A DNA stretch of 64,000 bases from an uncultured Brachyspira sp. (GTDB taxonomy: Bacteria > Spirochaetota > Brachyspiria > Brachyspirales > Brachyspiraceae). Every line of letters begins with the position of its first letter. The first letter of the stretch is position 1. The stretch is from positions 14,062-78,061 of the forward strand of contig NZ_CAKVGN010000004.1 in the NCBI RefSeq assembly GCF_934747485.1. The letters run 5' to 3'. Under the pieces are notes generated by a model, which was not told where the DNA came from, ran no database searches, and saw nothing but the letters and a program-made list of their open reading frames with translations. Position numbers and translations under genes: made by a program. Shown here one piece after another: positions 1-8,662 of this stretch.

Positions 1-648
1 TACATTAAGACCATAATTTTTAAATTTTTCTAAAACAATTTCCATTTCAGCATCAGATAAAACTGAATAATCGCCAATACCTCTTACACCCATATATAAT
101 CTTGCTAAATTTTCTACTTCCATCATAACATGATATGCTTTTTGCAATGTTTCATCAGCCGCTAAAAGACCATGATTTTTTAATATGCAAGCTTTATATC
201 CTTTCATAGATTTAGAAATATTGTCGCATAATTCTTGAGTTCCATATGTAGCATATTGAACACAAGGAATCTTATTTCCTCCAGCAACACCTACCATATA
301 ATGAATAGCTGGAATATAATCTATATTCAAAATAGAAACCATAGATGAATAAATTGCATGATTATGTATTACAGCATTAAAAGTAGGGTTGTCTTTAAGA
401 ATAGATAAATGAAATCTCCATTCACTTGAAGGTATTTTGTCTTTTTCTGGTTTTCCTTCGCCGTCTACAAAAACAATATCATCAGGGGTCATAATCTCAT
501 AAGGCATACCTGAAGGTGTAATAAGCATACCGTCTTTAAACCTTATACTTATATTTCCAGCAGTACCTTGATTAACCCCATCTTTTCTCATGTTTAAACA
601 AGCTTCTATTATGCTTTTAGCCAAATCTTTTCTATTAGCAGTAGCCAT
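1..648 (-). CDS. fucA: L-fuculose-1-phosphate aldolase (class II aldolase), 3' end cut by window
   Basis: I translated this from the minus strand: 216 codons without a stop, running off the left edge. Class II aldolases of this type are about 215 residues, so only the extreme C-terminus can be missing. They cleave L-fuculose 1-phosphate into dihydroxyacetone phosphate and L-lactaldehyde in the cytoplasm. Visible family marks are the phosphate-binding GTAGNIS near residue 30, the catalytic Glu in SSEW near residue 73, and the zinc ligands in HNH near 92-94 and in NHG near 155. The start at 648 has a clear AAGGAG site just upstream. It lies 36 bases after the kinase stop, so the two share an operon. 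A rhamnulose-phosphate or other pentulose-phosphate aldolase is possible from the fold alone, but the fucose isomerase nearby favours FucA. Confidence 0.88.
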   Translation of the reverse strand, partial: MATANRKDLAKSIIEACLNMRKDGVNQGTAGNISIRFKDGMLITPSGMPYEIMTPDDIVFVDGEGKPEKDKIPSSEWRFHLSILKDNPTFNAVIHNHAIYSSMVSILNIDYIPAIHYMVGVAGGNKIPCVQYATYGTQELCDNISKSMKGYKACILKNHGLLAADETLQKAYHVMMEVENLARLYMGVRGIGDYSVLSDAEMEIVLEKFKNYGLNV

Positions 649-684
649 TTTGTCTCCTTAAAAAAATATTATTATTAAAAAACA

Positions 685-2094
685 TTATATTTGTTTTATA
701 TCAAAACTATTAACAACTAATTTTCTCATTTCACTAGTATCTTTTAAAACCCCTAAAGCTTTAAATTGTGCTAATATATTACCAGTGGCAGTGCATTCTA
801 TAGGTCCTACCGAAACAGTTAAATTAGTTTTTTCTTTTGTAAGCTCGCATATTAATTTATCTTTTGTGCCTCCGCCTACAATGCATAGTTTATTAATATC
901 TTTATTTAAAAGTTTTTTAAGGCTGTTAATATATTTAGCATAACTCTCAGATAAAGAATTATATACAGAAGCTATTATAACACCTTTCTTATCTTTTTCT
1001 ACATTAGTTTGATTAGTATCTTTATAATAATTTAGTATCTCATCTTCTATGTCTTTTGGATTATAGAATCTATTATCGTTAATATCTATTCTATGTTCAT
1101 CTTTAATATTATCTCTTGCGAGTTTTTCCATATCATTAAAAGAAATTTGATATTTCTTTTGAAGAAGCTGTATAGTCCAAAGTCCATTTATGTTTTCTAA
1201 AAATCTTATGGTATTATTGTATCCCATTTCATTTGTAAAGCCATTTTCAAAGGCTTCATCGGTTAATATTGCTTCTTTTAATTCCACACCAAGCAAAGAC
1301 CATGAGCCTGATGATAAATATGCTGTATTATCATCGAATATAGGTGCTGATAAAACGGCTGAAGCAGTATCATGAGAAGCAACAGCTATAACATCGAATG
1401 GCTTACATCCTAAATAATCTGCTATCTCTTGTTTTAATAAACCTTTTTTATTTCCTGCTTCTTGAAATGGTGGAAGTTTATTGATATCAAAATTAATTTT
1501 TTCTAAAATTTCTTTAGACCATTCTTTTTTGTTTATATCTATAAGCTGAGAAGTAGAAGATATAGTGTACTCTGCAGAAATATTACCTGTTAAAAAATAC
1601 CCAAATAAATCCGGAGTAAATAATAATTTTGAAGCATTATTTATTATATCTGCTCTGCCTTGTATATCTTCATATAGCTGCATTATGCTGTTAAAAGGCA
1701 TGCATGAAATTCCTGTTATTTTATATAATTCTTTTGCAGATAGTCCTATTTTTTCTAATTTTTTTATTGTATCTATGGTTCTAGTATCTCTGTAATTTAT
1801 TGGGTTGGATAATAATTCGCCATTTTTATCTATATATCCATAATCAACACCCCAAGAATTAATACCTAAAGACAAAGGCTGAATTCTCATATCTATTACT
1901 TTTTTAATTCCTTTTAATAATTCATTATACATATATATAAAATCCGTATAATAGTAATTATTAATTTTTATAGGGGCTAAAGAAAATCTATGTACTTCTT
2001 CCAAAGTCATTTTATTATTTTCAAATTTAGATAAGAAGATTTTGCCTCCAGAAGAACCGAAATCGCAAGCTATAGAATAAATTTTATTGCTCAT
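685..2094 (-). CDS. fucK: FGGY-family sugar kinase (L-fuculokinase, rhamnulokinase-like)
   Basis: A 469-residue cytoplasmic kinase of the FGGY fold. The N-terminal phosphate loop DFGSSGGK (about residues 11-18), NSWGVDYG near residue 80 with its sugar-binding Asp, the YRDTRT motif and the C-terminal ATP-binding GGGTKD are all present. The sequence resembles rhamnulokinases more than enteric FucK, but it sits in front of the aldolase gene and opposite fucose isomerase, so its inferred job is phosphorylating L-fuculose. I chose the ATG at 2094. A longer in-frame ATG at 2124 overlaps the -10 box of a strong promoter (2124-2152) and would not be transcribed. The substrate could also include L-rhamnulose, although no rhamnose isomerase is seen in the window. 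Confidence 0.85.
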   Translation of the reverse strand: MSNKIYSIACDFGSSGGKIFLSKFENNKMTLEEVHRFSLAPIKINNYYYTDFIYMYNELLKGIKKVIDMRIQPLSLGINSWGVDYGYIDKNGELLSNPINYRDTRTIDTIKKLEKIGLSAKELYKITGISCMPFNSIMQLYEDIQGRADIINNASKLLFTPDLFGYFLTGNISAEYTISSTSQLIDINKKEWSKEILEKINFDINKLPPFQEAGNKKGLLKQEIADYLGCKPFDVIAVASHDTASAVLSAPIFDDNTAYLSSGSWSLLGVELKEAILTDEAFENGFTNEMGYNNTIRFLENINGLWTIQLLQKKYQISFNDMEKLARDNIKDEHRIDINDNRFYNPKDIEDEILNYYKDTNQTNVEKDKKGVIIASVYNSLSESYAKYINSLKKLLNKDINKLCIVGGGTKDKLICELTKEKTNLTVSVGPIECTATGNILAQFKALGVLKDTSEMRKLVVNSFDIKQI

Positions 2095-2123
2095 AAAAAT
2101 CACCATTATTATAATGTAATACA

Positions 2124-2152
2124 ATTATAATAAATTTTTGTTTTGTATTCAA
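2124..2152 (-). promoter_or_regulatory. sigma70-type promoter for the kinase-aldolase operon
   Basis: Read on the minus strand, TTGAAT (2152-2147) is followed after 17 bases by a perfect TATAAT (2129-2124). The predicted transcript starts near 2117, about 23 bases before the kinase ATG at 2094. This placement decides the kinase start codon. Confidence 0.7.
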
Positions 2153-2187
2153 TAAAAAAGTAATATTTTTTAAAAAAAGAACATTTT

Positions 2188-2217
2188 TTTGTTTAAAAAA
2201 TAAATATTTTAAAACAA
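2188..2217. promoter_or_regulatory. candidate operator: imperfect inverted repeat between divergent fuc promoters
   Basis: TTTGTTTAAA on the left and TTTTAAAACAAA on the right form an imperfect inverted repeat midway between the two divergent promoters. This is where a fucose regulator could act on both. The whole 2153-2270 stretch is almost pure A/T runs, so chance symmetry is easy to obtain. No regulator gene is seen nearby. Confidence 0.25.
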
Positions 2218-2270
2218 ATAAATTATATAAATAAAAAAATATCATTTTTTTAAAAAAATAATATAAAATA

Positions 2271-2299
2271 TTGATTATTGCTGTTTTTTTGACTAAAAT
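2271..2299 (+). promoter_or_regulatory. probable promoter for the fucose transport-isomerase operon
   Basis: TTGATT at 2271-2276 and TAAAAT at 2294-2299 are separated by 17 bases. The transcript would start near 2306, leaving a leader of about 35 bases with AAGGAT ahead of the ATG at 2340. The surrounding AT-richness lowers confidence. Confidence 0.45.
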
Positions 2300-2339
2300 A
2301 TTAAGTATACATAAAAACAACTTAAGGATAAATTATTCT

Positions 2340-3836
2340 ATGAGTGATAATATAATTTTAAAAATGACAGGTATAGAAAAGAGGTTTAAAGGTGTTTATG
2401 CTTTAAAAAACTTTAATTTTTCTTTAGTAAAAGGGGAAATACTCGCTTTAATAGGGGAAAATGGTGCCGGTAAATCTACACTTATGAAAATTTTATCTGG
2501 TATATATAAAAAAGATTCTGGTACTATAGAATATTTTGGAAAACCTTTAGAAGTATCAGGACCTAAAGAAGCTGAGGAGATGGGTATATCAATAGTGCAT
2601 CAAGAGTTAAATTTGATGAATCATTTAACTGTAGCACAAAATATATATATAGGTCATGAGCCGTTAAATAAATTCGGACTTATAGATGATAAATTAATGA
2701 TAAGGCGTGCCGGTAAGATATTTAAAGGCATGAATGTAGATATAGACCCATCTGCCAAAATAGGTTCTTTAACCGTAGGAAAACAGCAATTAGTGGAAAT
2801 AGCAAAAGCATTGACACATAATTCAAAAATATTAATACTCGATGAACCAACAGCCGCTTTAACTGAGTCTGAAACAAAAGAACTCTTTAGAATAATTAAA
2901 GATTTACAAATAGCAGGTGTATCAATAGTATATATTTCTCATAGGTTAGATGAATTATTTATATTATCAGACAGAATAACAGTTATCAGAGACGGTGAAT
3001 ATATAGATACAAAGTTAACAAAAGAAACTAATAAAGATGAAATAGTTAATTTAATGGTTGGACGTGTTATATATGAAAAGCCAAAAACAGAGAGCAAAGT
3101 AGCAAAAGATGCTAAAGAAATGTTAAGAGTAGAGAACTTAGTTGTTCCTGGTGTTGTAAAAGATGTAAGTTTTTCTTTAAAACATGGGGAGATATTAGGC
3201 TTTGCAGGTCTTATGGGAGCTGGAAGAACTGAGGCGGCAAGGGCTATTTTTGGAGCGGATAAATTTGAAAGTGGAAGAATATTTGTTGATGGAGAAGAGG
3301 TATCAATTAAATCGCCAGTTGATGCTATAAAAAGCGGAATTGGGTATCTTTCCGAAGATAGAAAAAGATATGGTTTAGCATTAGGGCTTCCTGTATTTGA
3401 AAATATGATGATGGGTAATTATGATAAATTTTCAAATATGCTTATGGTTCAAAATTCAAAAGTAAAAAATGCAGCAGAAGAGGAGGTAAAATCATTAAAT
3501 ATAAAAACCCCGTCTGTAGAACAGTTGGTTAAGAATCTATCTGGAGGAAATCAGCAGAAAGTTGTAATAGCGAATTGGCTTATAAAAGAATGTAAGGTAT
3601 TAATATTTGATGAGCCTACTAGGGGAATAGATGTAGGAGCAAGAAGTGAGATTTATAATCTTATGGAAAAATTAGTATCTATGGGAAAATCTATAATAAT
3701 GATTTCATCAGACTTAGTAGAAATACTTAGAATGAGTGACAGAATATTGGTTATGTCTGAAGGCAAAAAAACAGGCGAATTAGACATAAAAGGAACTACT
3801 CAAGATGATATTATGAAATATGCTACTATGAGATAA
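2340..3836 (+). CDS. sugar ABC transporter ATPase, RbsA/MglA type (two nucleotide-binding domains)
   Basis: A 498-residue protein with two fused ABC ATPase domains, the architecture of RbsA, MglA and XylG in the CUT2 monosaccharide importer family. Domain 1 shows Walker A GENGAGKST, a signature LTVGKQQ and Walker B ILILDEPTAAL. Domain 2 has the usual degenerate Walker A (GLMGAGRTE), then signature LSGGNQQ and Walker B VLIFDEPTRGID. It powers uptake through the membrane protein encoded next. The ATG at 2340 (protein start MSDNI) has an AAGGAT site 11 bases upstream. A longer in-frame start at 2271 lies inside the predicted promoter. Substrate is inferred as L-fucose because fucI and fucU follow in the same run. 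Confidence 0.9.
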   Translation: MSDNIILKMTGIEKRFKGVYALKNFNFSLVKGEILALIGENGAGKSTLMKILSGIYKKDSGTIEYFGKPLEVSGPKEAEEMGISIVHQELNLMNHLTVAQNIYIGHEPLNKFGLIDDKLMIRRAGKIFKGMNVDIDPSAKIGSLTVGKQQLVEIAKALTHNSKILILDEPTAALTESETKELFRIIKDLQIAGVSIVYISHRLDELFILSDRITVIRDGEYIDTKLTKETNKDEIVNLMVGRVIYEKPKTESKVAKDAKEMLRVENLVVPGVVKDVSFSLKHGEILGFAGLMGAGRTEAARAIFGADKFESGRIFVDGEEVSIKSPVDAIKSGIGYLSEDRKRYGLALGLPVFENMMMGNYDKFSNMLMVQNSKVKNAAEEEVKSLNIKTPSVEQLVKNLSGGNQQKVVIANWLIKECKVLIFDEPTRGIDVGARSEIYNLMEKLVSMGKSIIMISSDLVEILRMSDRILVMSEGKKTGELDIKGTTQDDIMKYATMR

Positions 3837-3876
3837 TATCATTTACTATAAAAAAATAATATTATGGAGTTTATAT

Positions 3877-5094
3877 ATGTACAATATTGAAACTAACACT
3901 TTTACTGGTAAGTTATGTTTTAAAGCTAGAATGAGGAGAAAAGTAAGAAATTCTCTAATATATCTAAAAAATAATGGACTTCAAAAATTTTTAACAATAG
4001 TTGCTCTTCTTATATTGTATGTCTTTTTTGTTATAGCAGGAAGAAATTTCTTTACATTTGATACATTTTCATTGATATTAAGAAACTCTTATTTTATTGG
4101 ATTTTTAGCTATAGGTGTAACATTTGTAATAATAACCGGCGGTATTGATTTATCTATTGGTTCGCTGTCATTGTTTGCAGCAATGGTTGGCGGTGTAATG
4201 ATAACAAATTTTAAAACTCCTATGTGGGCAGTGATTATTATAGTAATTGCAGTTGCTACTTTGGGCGGATTCATAAATGGCTGTTTAATTTCATATTTCC
4301 ATTTGCCTCCATTTATTGCTACTTTAGGTATGCTAATGGTTACAAAGGGTTTATCTGGTATTGTTTCAAAATCTCAAACTATATATTATCCAACTATAAC
4401 TGACCCTGATTATGGTTGGTTTAGAGTATTATTTAATGCTACTGAATCTAATTTCCCATCTGGTTTTATTATGCTAGCCATATTTACAATAATATCTGTA
4501 ATTGTGCTTACTAAAACAATAGTTGGAAGATATATATTTGCTTTAGGAAGTAATGAAGAGGCAGCAAGACTTTCTGGTATAAAAACTAATAAATGGAAAA
4601 TAATAGCTTATACAATAGCTGGATTTTTCTGTGGTATAGGAGGTTTAACTTTTGCTGCAAGCTATTCAAGTATAAGCCCTGGTGCAGGTCAAGGTTATGA
4701 ATTTGATGCTATTGCTGCAGTAGTTATAGGAGGTACTTCTCTTTCTGGCGGTGTTGGTTCTATAATAGGTACTATAATTGGTGTATATATAATGTCTGTA
4801 CTTAAAGTAGGATTACCTTCTGTGGGTGTTGAACAGTTCTTCCAATATTTTACTATAGGTATAGTAGTTATTATAGCTGTACTTATAGACGTTTATAGAA
4901 TAAAAATGTCTAATAAAGTTAAAAAAGTTGATGTAAAAAAAGAAAAACGTGAACAGCTTGAAGAAGAGATTGAATCTTTTAGAGTAAAAATAGATTATAT
5001 GATATCAGACAACACTAAAGATTATTCTAAGGAGATGGCAGAGGTGCAATCAAAAATTAATTCTTTAGTTGAAGAAAAGAAGAAATTGAAATAA
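3877..5094 (+). CDS. sugar ABC transporter permease, RbsC type, with C-terminal coiled-coil tail
   Basis: A 405-residue inner-membrane permease of the CUT2 (RbsC/XylH) family. It has about ten hydrophobic segments from residue 40 to 345, including the family-typical GGIDLSIGS near residue 90 and GGTSLSGGVGS near residue 287. The N-terminus carries a basic 35-residue extension. After the last membrane segment there is an unusual charged tail of about 60 residues (roughly 345-405), rich in Lys and Glu with heptad-like spacing, predicted by eye to form a cytoplasmic coiled coil. RbsC proteins normally end soon after the last helix. GGAG lies 9 bases before the ATG, which supports this start. It is 40 bases downstream of the ATPase gene, in the same operon. 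Confidence 0.9.
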   Translation: MYNIETNTFTGKLCFKARMRRKVRNSLIYLKNNGLQKFLTIVALLILYVFFVIAGRNFFTFDTFSLILRNSYFIGFLAIGVTFVIITGGIDLSIGSLSLFAAMVGGVMITNFKTPMWAVIIIVIAVATLGGFINGCLISYFHLPPFIATLGMLMVTKGLSGIVSKSQTIYYPTITDPDYGWFRVLFNATESNFPSGFIMLAIFTIISVIVLTKTIVGRYIFALGSNEEAARLSGIKTNKWKIIAYTIAGFFCGIGGLTFAASYSSISPGAGQGYEFDAIAAVVIGGTSLSGGVGSIIGTIIGVYIMSVLKVGLPSVGVEQFFQYFTIGIVVIIAVLIDVYRIKMSNKVKKVDVKKEKREQLEEEIESFRVKIDYMISDNTKDYSKEMAEVQSKINSLVEEKKKLK

Positions 5095-5134
5095 AAATCT
5101 TAAAAATAAAAAAAATAATTTTAAGGAGAATAAA

Positions 5135-6157
5135 ATGAAAAAGATTTTATTACTAGCTACTACTTTAATAGGATTAACAGTTATGTTGGCAAGCTGCGGC
5201 AATAAAGAGCCTTATATAGCTGTTGTATCTAAAGGATTTCAGCATAAATTTTGGGTAACTGTTAGAAATGGTGCTGAAGATGCTGCAAAAGAAAATGGTG
5301 TAAAAATTAGTTTTGTTGGTCCTGAAACAGAATCTGATTCAAAGATACAGCAAGACTTATTAGATAGTGAAATCAATAAAAATCCAGATGCTATAGCATT
5401 TGCTGCTGTAACAGGAGATTTTACTGAACAAATTAAAAGAATAAAAGAAAAAAATATTCCTTTAATTGGGTTTGACTCTGGTATATTACCTGATCAAGCA
5501 CAAGGAGCTGTACTTGCAACTGCTTCTACTGATAACAGAGCTGCTGCTGCTGTAGTTGCAGATAAGATGTTTGAAGCTTTAAAAACAAGAATAGCTGCTT
5601 TCACTACTGCTAATAAAGCTAAAATCGCTGTACTTCAATTAGATAACTCTGATACTGGTATAGGAAGAGCTGAAGGTTTTGTAAAAAGATTTACAGAATT
5701 AGCTGATGGTGATGCTACAACTGTTGGTAAATACACTTTACAAGTTATAGTTCCTACTACTCAAAATGAAGCTGATATAGCTAATGAAGTTAATGCTTTA
5801 AGAGGAAAAAGTGTTTTAGGCATATATTTATCTAATGAAGCTATGGCTAGAGGTTTTTTAGTAGTATATAAAAGTGCTGAAGCTGGTGCTGCTAATACTA
5901 TAGTTGGTGATGCTCAAGACGGCGGCGATTTAGTTGTTATGGGCTTTGACTCTGGTAAGCCTCAATTAGATGCTATAAGAAGAGGTATAATAAAAGGTTC
6001 TGTTACTCAAGACCCTTATAGCATTGGTTATCAAGCTGTAACTTTAGCTTATAAAGCTTCTAAAGGTGAACCTGTTGCTAACGTTGATACTGGTGCTAAA
6101 TGGTATGACAAAACAAATATCGATGACCCAGAAATAGCTAAATTACTATATGAATAA
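5135..6157 (+). CDS. sugar ABC transporter substrate-binding lipoprotein, RbsB type
   Basis: A 340-residue periplasmic-binding protein of the Peripla_BP_4 (RbsB) family. A signal peptide ends in the lipobox LASC at Cys21, so the protein is expected to be membrane-anchored on the periplasmic side. The mature part begins IAVVSKGFQHKFW, typical of ribose/galactose-type binders, and contains the two-lobe landmarks around GFDSG (twice). It delivers sugar to the permease encoded directly upstream. AAGGAG precedes the ATG. Codons are richer in GCT (Ala) than in the neighbours, a pattern often seen in highly expressed binding proteins; that is an inference. Fucose as ligand is inferred from the operon. 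Confidence 0.9.
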   Translation: MKKILLLATTLIGLTVMLASCGNKEPYIAVVSKGFQHKFWVTVRNGAEDAAKENGVKISFVGPETESDSKIQQDLLDSEINKNPDAIAFAAVTGDFTEQIKRIKEKNIPLIGFDSGILPDQAQGAVLATASTDNRAAAAVVADKMFEALKTRIAAFTTANKAKIAVLQLDNSDTGIGRAEGFVKRFTELADGDATTVGKYTLQVIVPTTQNEADIANEVNALRGKSVLGIYLSNEAMARGFLVVYKSAEAGAANTIVGDAQDGGDLVVMGFDSGKPQLDAIRRGIIKGSVTQDPYSIGYQAVTLAYKASKGEPVANVDTGAKWYDKTNIDDPEIAKLLYE

Positions 6158-6183
6158 TTTTTTGGAGGTAGAAAATAAGTATT

Positions 6184-7965
6184 ATGTTTAGAATGCAAAA
6201 TAATTTACCAAAAGTAGGTATTAGGCCTGTTATAGATGGTAGGAGAAATGGCGTTAGAGAATCTCTTGAAGATACCACTATGAATATGGCTAAAATAGCT
6301 GCAAAACTTATAGAAGAAAATATAAAACACCCAAGCGGTGAAAAAGTTGAATGTGTTATATCTGATACTACAATTGGAGGAGTTGCTGAGGCAGCAAGGT
6401 GTCAGAAAAAATTTGATGAAAACAATGTTAAATTAACTCTTACTGTTACACCTTGTTGGTGTTATGGTTCTGAAACTATTGATATGACTCCTGCTATACC
6501 TAAAGCAATTTGGGGATTTAATGGTACTGAAAGACCTGGTGCCGTTTATTTAGCTGCGGCTGATGCTGGACACACTCAATTAGGACTTCCTGTATTCTCT
6601 ATCTACGGTAAAGATGTTCAGGATGCAGGCGATGAAAATGTTCCTGATGATGTTAAAGAAAAAATATTAAGATTTGTAAGAGCTGGTCTTGCCGTTGCAA
6701 CTATGAAAGACCAATCATATTTAAGTATGGGTTATGTTGCTATGGGTATTATGGGTTCTATGGTTGATGCTGAGTTTTTACTTGACTATTTAGGAATGAG
6801 AACTGAATTTGTAGATATGAGTGAAATAAAAAGAAGATTAGAACTCGAAATCTATGACAAAGAAGAGTTCAAAAAAGCATGGCAGTGGGCTAAACAATGC
6901 AAATTCGGTTCTGATAACAATAAAGTAAAAGCTTCTGATGAAGAGAAAGAAAAAGAATGGGCTACTTCAATAAAAATGGCTATGATTATGCGTGATTTAA
7001 TGGTGGGTAACCCTAAATTGGCAGAAATGGGATATATAGAAGAAGCTCAAGGTCATAATGCTATAGCAGGCGGTTTCCAAGGTCAAAGACACTGGACTGA
7101 CTTTATGCCTAACGGCGACTTTGCTGAAGCTATTCTTAATTCATCTTTCGACTGGAACGGCATAAGAGAGCCTTATGTTGTTGCTACTGAAAATGATTCT
7201 TTGAATGGTCTTTCTATGTTGTTTGCTCATTTATTAACTTGCAAATCTCAGCTTTTTGCAGATGTTAGAACTTATTGGAGTCCTGAAGCTGTTAAAAGAG
7301 TTACAGGAAAAGAGCTTACTGGAAAAGCTAAAGACGGTATCATTCACTTAATCAATTCAGGTGCTGCTTCTTTAGATTGGACTGGTGAACAAAAAATTAA
7401 TGGAAAACCTGCTTTAAAAGAATATTGGAATATCACTGAAGAAGAGGCTAAAAAGTGTCTTGATTCTACAGAGTTTTCTCCTGCAAACAGAGAATATTTT
7501 AGAGGAGGCGGATTCTCATCTACTTTCTTAACTAAAGGTGAGATGCCTATGACTATAATCAGACTTAACTTAGTTAAAGGCTATGGTCCTGTACTTCAAA
7601 TAGCTGAAGGTTATGCTGTTAATATTGATAATAGTATATTTGACCCTATTAACAAAAGAACTGATTCTACTTGGCCTACTACTTGGTTTGCTCCTATACT
7701 TACAGGTAAAGATTCTTTCAAAGATGTTTATTCTGTAATGAATGATTGGGGGGCTAACCACTGTGCTGCTGCTTATGGTCATATTGGTGCTGATTTAATT
7801 ACATTAGCTTCTATGCTTCGTATACCTGTAAGCATGCATAACGTAAGCGAAGAGAGAATATTTAGACCTAAGGCTTGGAAAGCATTTGGTACAAAAGATG
7901 CAGAAGGTGCTGATTACAGAGCTTGTAAACATTTTGGACCTTTATTTGGAAAAGTAACTAAATAA
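6184..7965 (+). CDS. fucI: L-fucose isomerase
   Basis: A 593-residue cytoplasmic enzyme matching the full length of E. coli FucI (591). It converts L-fucose to L-fuculose using Mn2+. Landmarks include GIRPVIDGRR near residue 12, TPCWCYGSETIDM near 98, and the active-site block with the catalytic Glu and Asp around VVATENDSLNG near 335-345, then SINGAASLDWT-like and MLRIPVSMHN regions near the C-terminus. A GGAGG site lies 16 bases before the ATG at 6184, rather far; the second ATG at 6193 is further still. The start is therefore slightly uncertain, but the conserved region begins only a few residues later. It is 26 bases after the binding-protein gene. Confidence 0.97.
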   Translation: MFRMQNNLPKVGIRPVIDGRRNGVRESLEDTTMNMAKIAAKLIEENIKHPSGEKVECVISDTTIGGVAEAARCQKKFDENNVKLTLTVTPCWCYGSETIDMTPAIPKAIWGFNGTERPGAVYLAAADAGHTQLGLPVFSIYGKDVQDAGDENVPDDVKEKILRFVRAGLAVATMKDQSYLSMGYVAMGIMGSMVDAEFLLDYLGMRTEFVDMSEIKRRLELEIYDKEEFKKAWQWAKQCKFGSDNNKVKASDEEKEKEWATSIKMAMIMRDLMVGNPKLAEMGYIEEAQGHNAIAGGFQGQRHWTDFMPNGDFAEAILNSSFDWNGIREPYVVATENDSLNGLSMLFAHLLTCKSQLFADVRTYWSPEAVKRVTGKELTGKAKDGIIHLINSGAASLDWTGEQKINGKPALKEYWNITEEEAKKCLDSTEFSPANREYFRGGGFSSTFLTKGEMPMTIIRLNLVKGYGPVLQIAEGYAVNIDNSIFDPINKRTDSTWPTTWFAPILTGKDSFKDVYSVMNDWGANHCAAAYGHIGADLITLASMLRIPVSMHNVSEERIFRPKAWKAFGTKDAEGADYRACKHFGPLFGKVTK

Positions 7966-7980
7966 TTTATTATACTTTTA

Positions 7981-8018
7981 AGCTCCATTTAATATATTGT
8001 TATTAAATGGGGCTTTTA
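7981..8018 (+). terminator. hairpin with U-run between fucI and fucU (partial terminator)
   Basis: AGCTCCATTTAAT (7981-7993) pairs with ATTAAATGGGGCT (8002-8014), a 13-base-pair stem with one wobble and an 8-base loop, followed by TTTTATT. It would end or reduce transcription between fucI and fucU and protect the upstream message. Confidence 0.7.
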
Positions 8019-8056
8019 TTAAAAAATGTTAAAAAATCTTATTTAAGGATTTGAAT

Positions 8057-8491
8057 ATGTTAAAAGGAATAGACCCTGTTGTTTCACCAGAACTTTTAAA
8101 GATATTATGTGAAATGGGACATGGAAGCGAAATATTATTTGCTGACGGTAATTTTCCTTCTCATGACTATAACGTGAAAAAAATAATAAGACTTGATGGT
8201 ATAGATATACCTACAGTTTTAAAAGCTATTATGCCTTTATTTCCTTTAGATACTTTTGTAGAAAGTCCTGTGGTATTGATGCAGCCTAATGCTGATTTTG
8301 GAAGAGAGCCTGATGTATGGGCTAAATATAAAGATATAATTGCTAAACATCAAAAAGTGAATTATGAATATTTAGAAAGATTTGCTTATTATGATAGATG
8401 TAAAAATGTTTATGCAATTGTGGCTACAAGCGAACTTGAAATATATGCAAATATTATACTTAAAAAAGGTGTAATTTTTCCAAATAAATAA
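8057..8491 (+). CDS. fucU: L-fucose mutarotase, RbsD/FucU family
   Basis: A 144-residue protein of the RbsD/FucU family, which interconverts the alpha and beta anomers of L-fucose so that the isomerase receives its preferred form. The His in MGHG (about residue 20), FADGNFPSH near residue 30 and VVLMQPN near the middle match the family, and the length is typical. AAGGA sits 7 bases before the ATG at 8057. An in-frame TTG at 8051 is a poorer start. It follows fucI after a hairpin and closes the fucose gene run. Confidence 0.92.
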   Translation: MLKGIDPVVSPELLKILCEMGHGSEILFADGNFPSHDYNVKKIIRLDGIDIPTVLKAIMPLFPLDTFVESPVVLMQPNADFGREPDVWAKYKDIIAKHQKVNYEYLERFAYYDRCKNVYAIVATSELEIYANIILKKGVIFPNK

Positions 8492-8506
8492 TTAATATAA
8501 ATTTGC

Positions 8507-8535
8507 TTGACATTATATAGATTATAGTTTATTAT
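8507..8535 (+). promoter_or_regulatory. promoter for the riboswitch-ATPase transcript
   Basis: A consensus TTGACA (8507-8512) is followed after 17 bases by TATTAT (8530-8535); the overlapping TATAAT at 8533-8538 is a closer match but sits at 20 bases. The start point would fall near 8541, exactly where the riboswitch structure begins. Confidence 0.65.
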
Positions 8536-8540
8536 AATTG

Positions 8541-8662
8541 TTATACTCAGAGGGAGTAGTTGACGTAAGTTTTTACGTGGCTAAGTCAACAATCGCAACT
8601 TCTAACAAAAAATATAATAATAGAAGTTTGGCTAGCCTTAATTAATGAGACTCAGGTATAAA
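8541..8662 (+). promoter_or_regulatory. yybP-ykoY family (Mn2+-sensing) riboswitch
   Basis: The leader contains the family hallmark GGGAGTAG (8552-8559) next to the 5' side of P1, and GAGAC (8647-8651) next to its 3' side. P1 can form from TATACT-GA with TC-GGTATA, with a small internal loop. Between them, GTTGAC (8559-8564) pairs with GTCAAC (8585-8590), AACTTCTA pairs with TAGAAGTT around 8597-8627, and GGCTAGCC follows at 8630-8637, which fits the GCC-rich conserved segment. This family is known to bind Mn2+ and often controls cation exporters or P-type ATPases, which is what follows here. I recognised it by motif and could not run a covariance search. Confidence 0.82.

Noticed and set aside
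2095..2124. Longer N-terminus for the FGGY kinase
   Set aside because: The extra codons overlap a consensus -10 box and lack family similarity.
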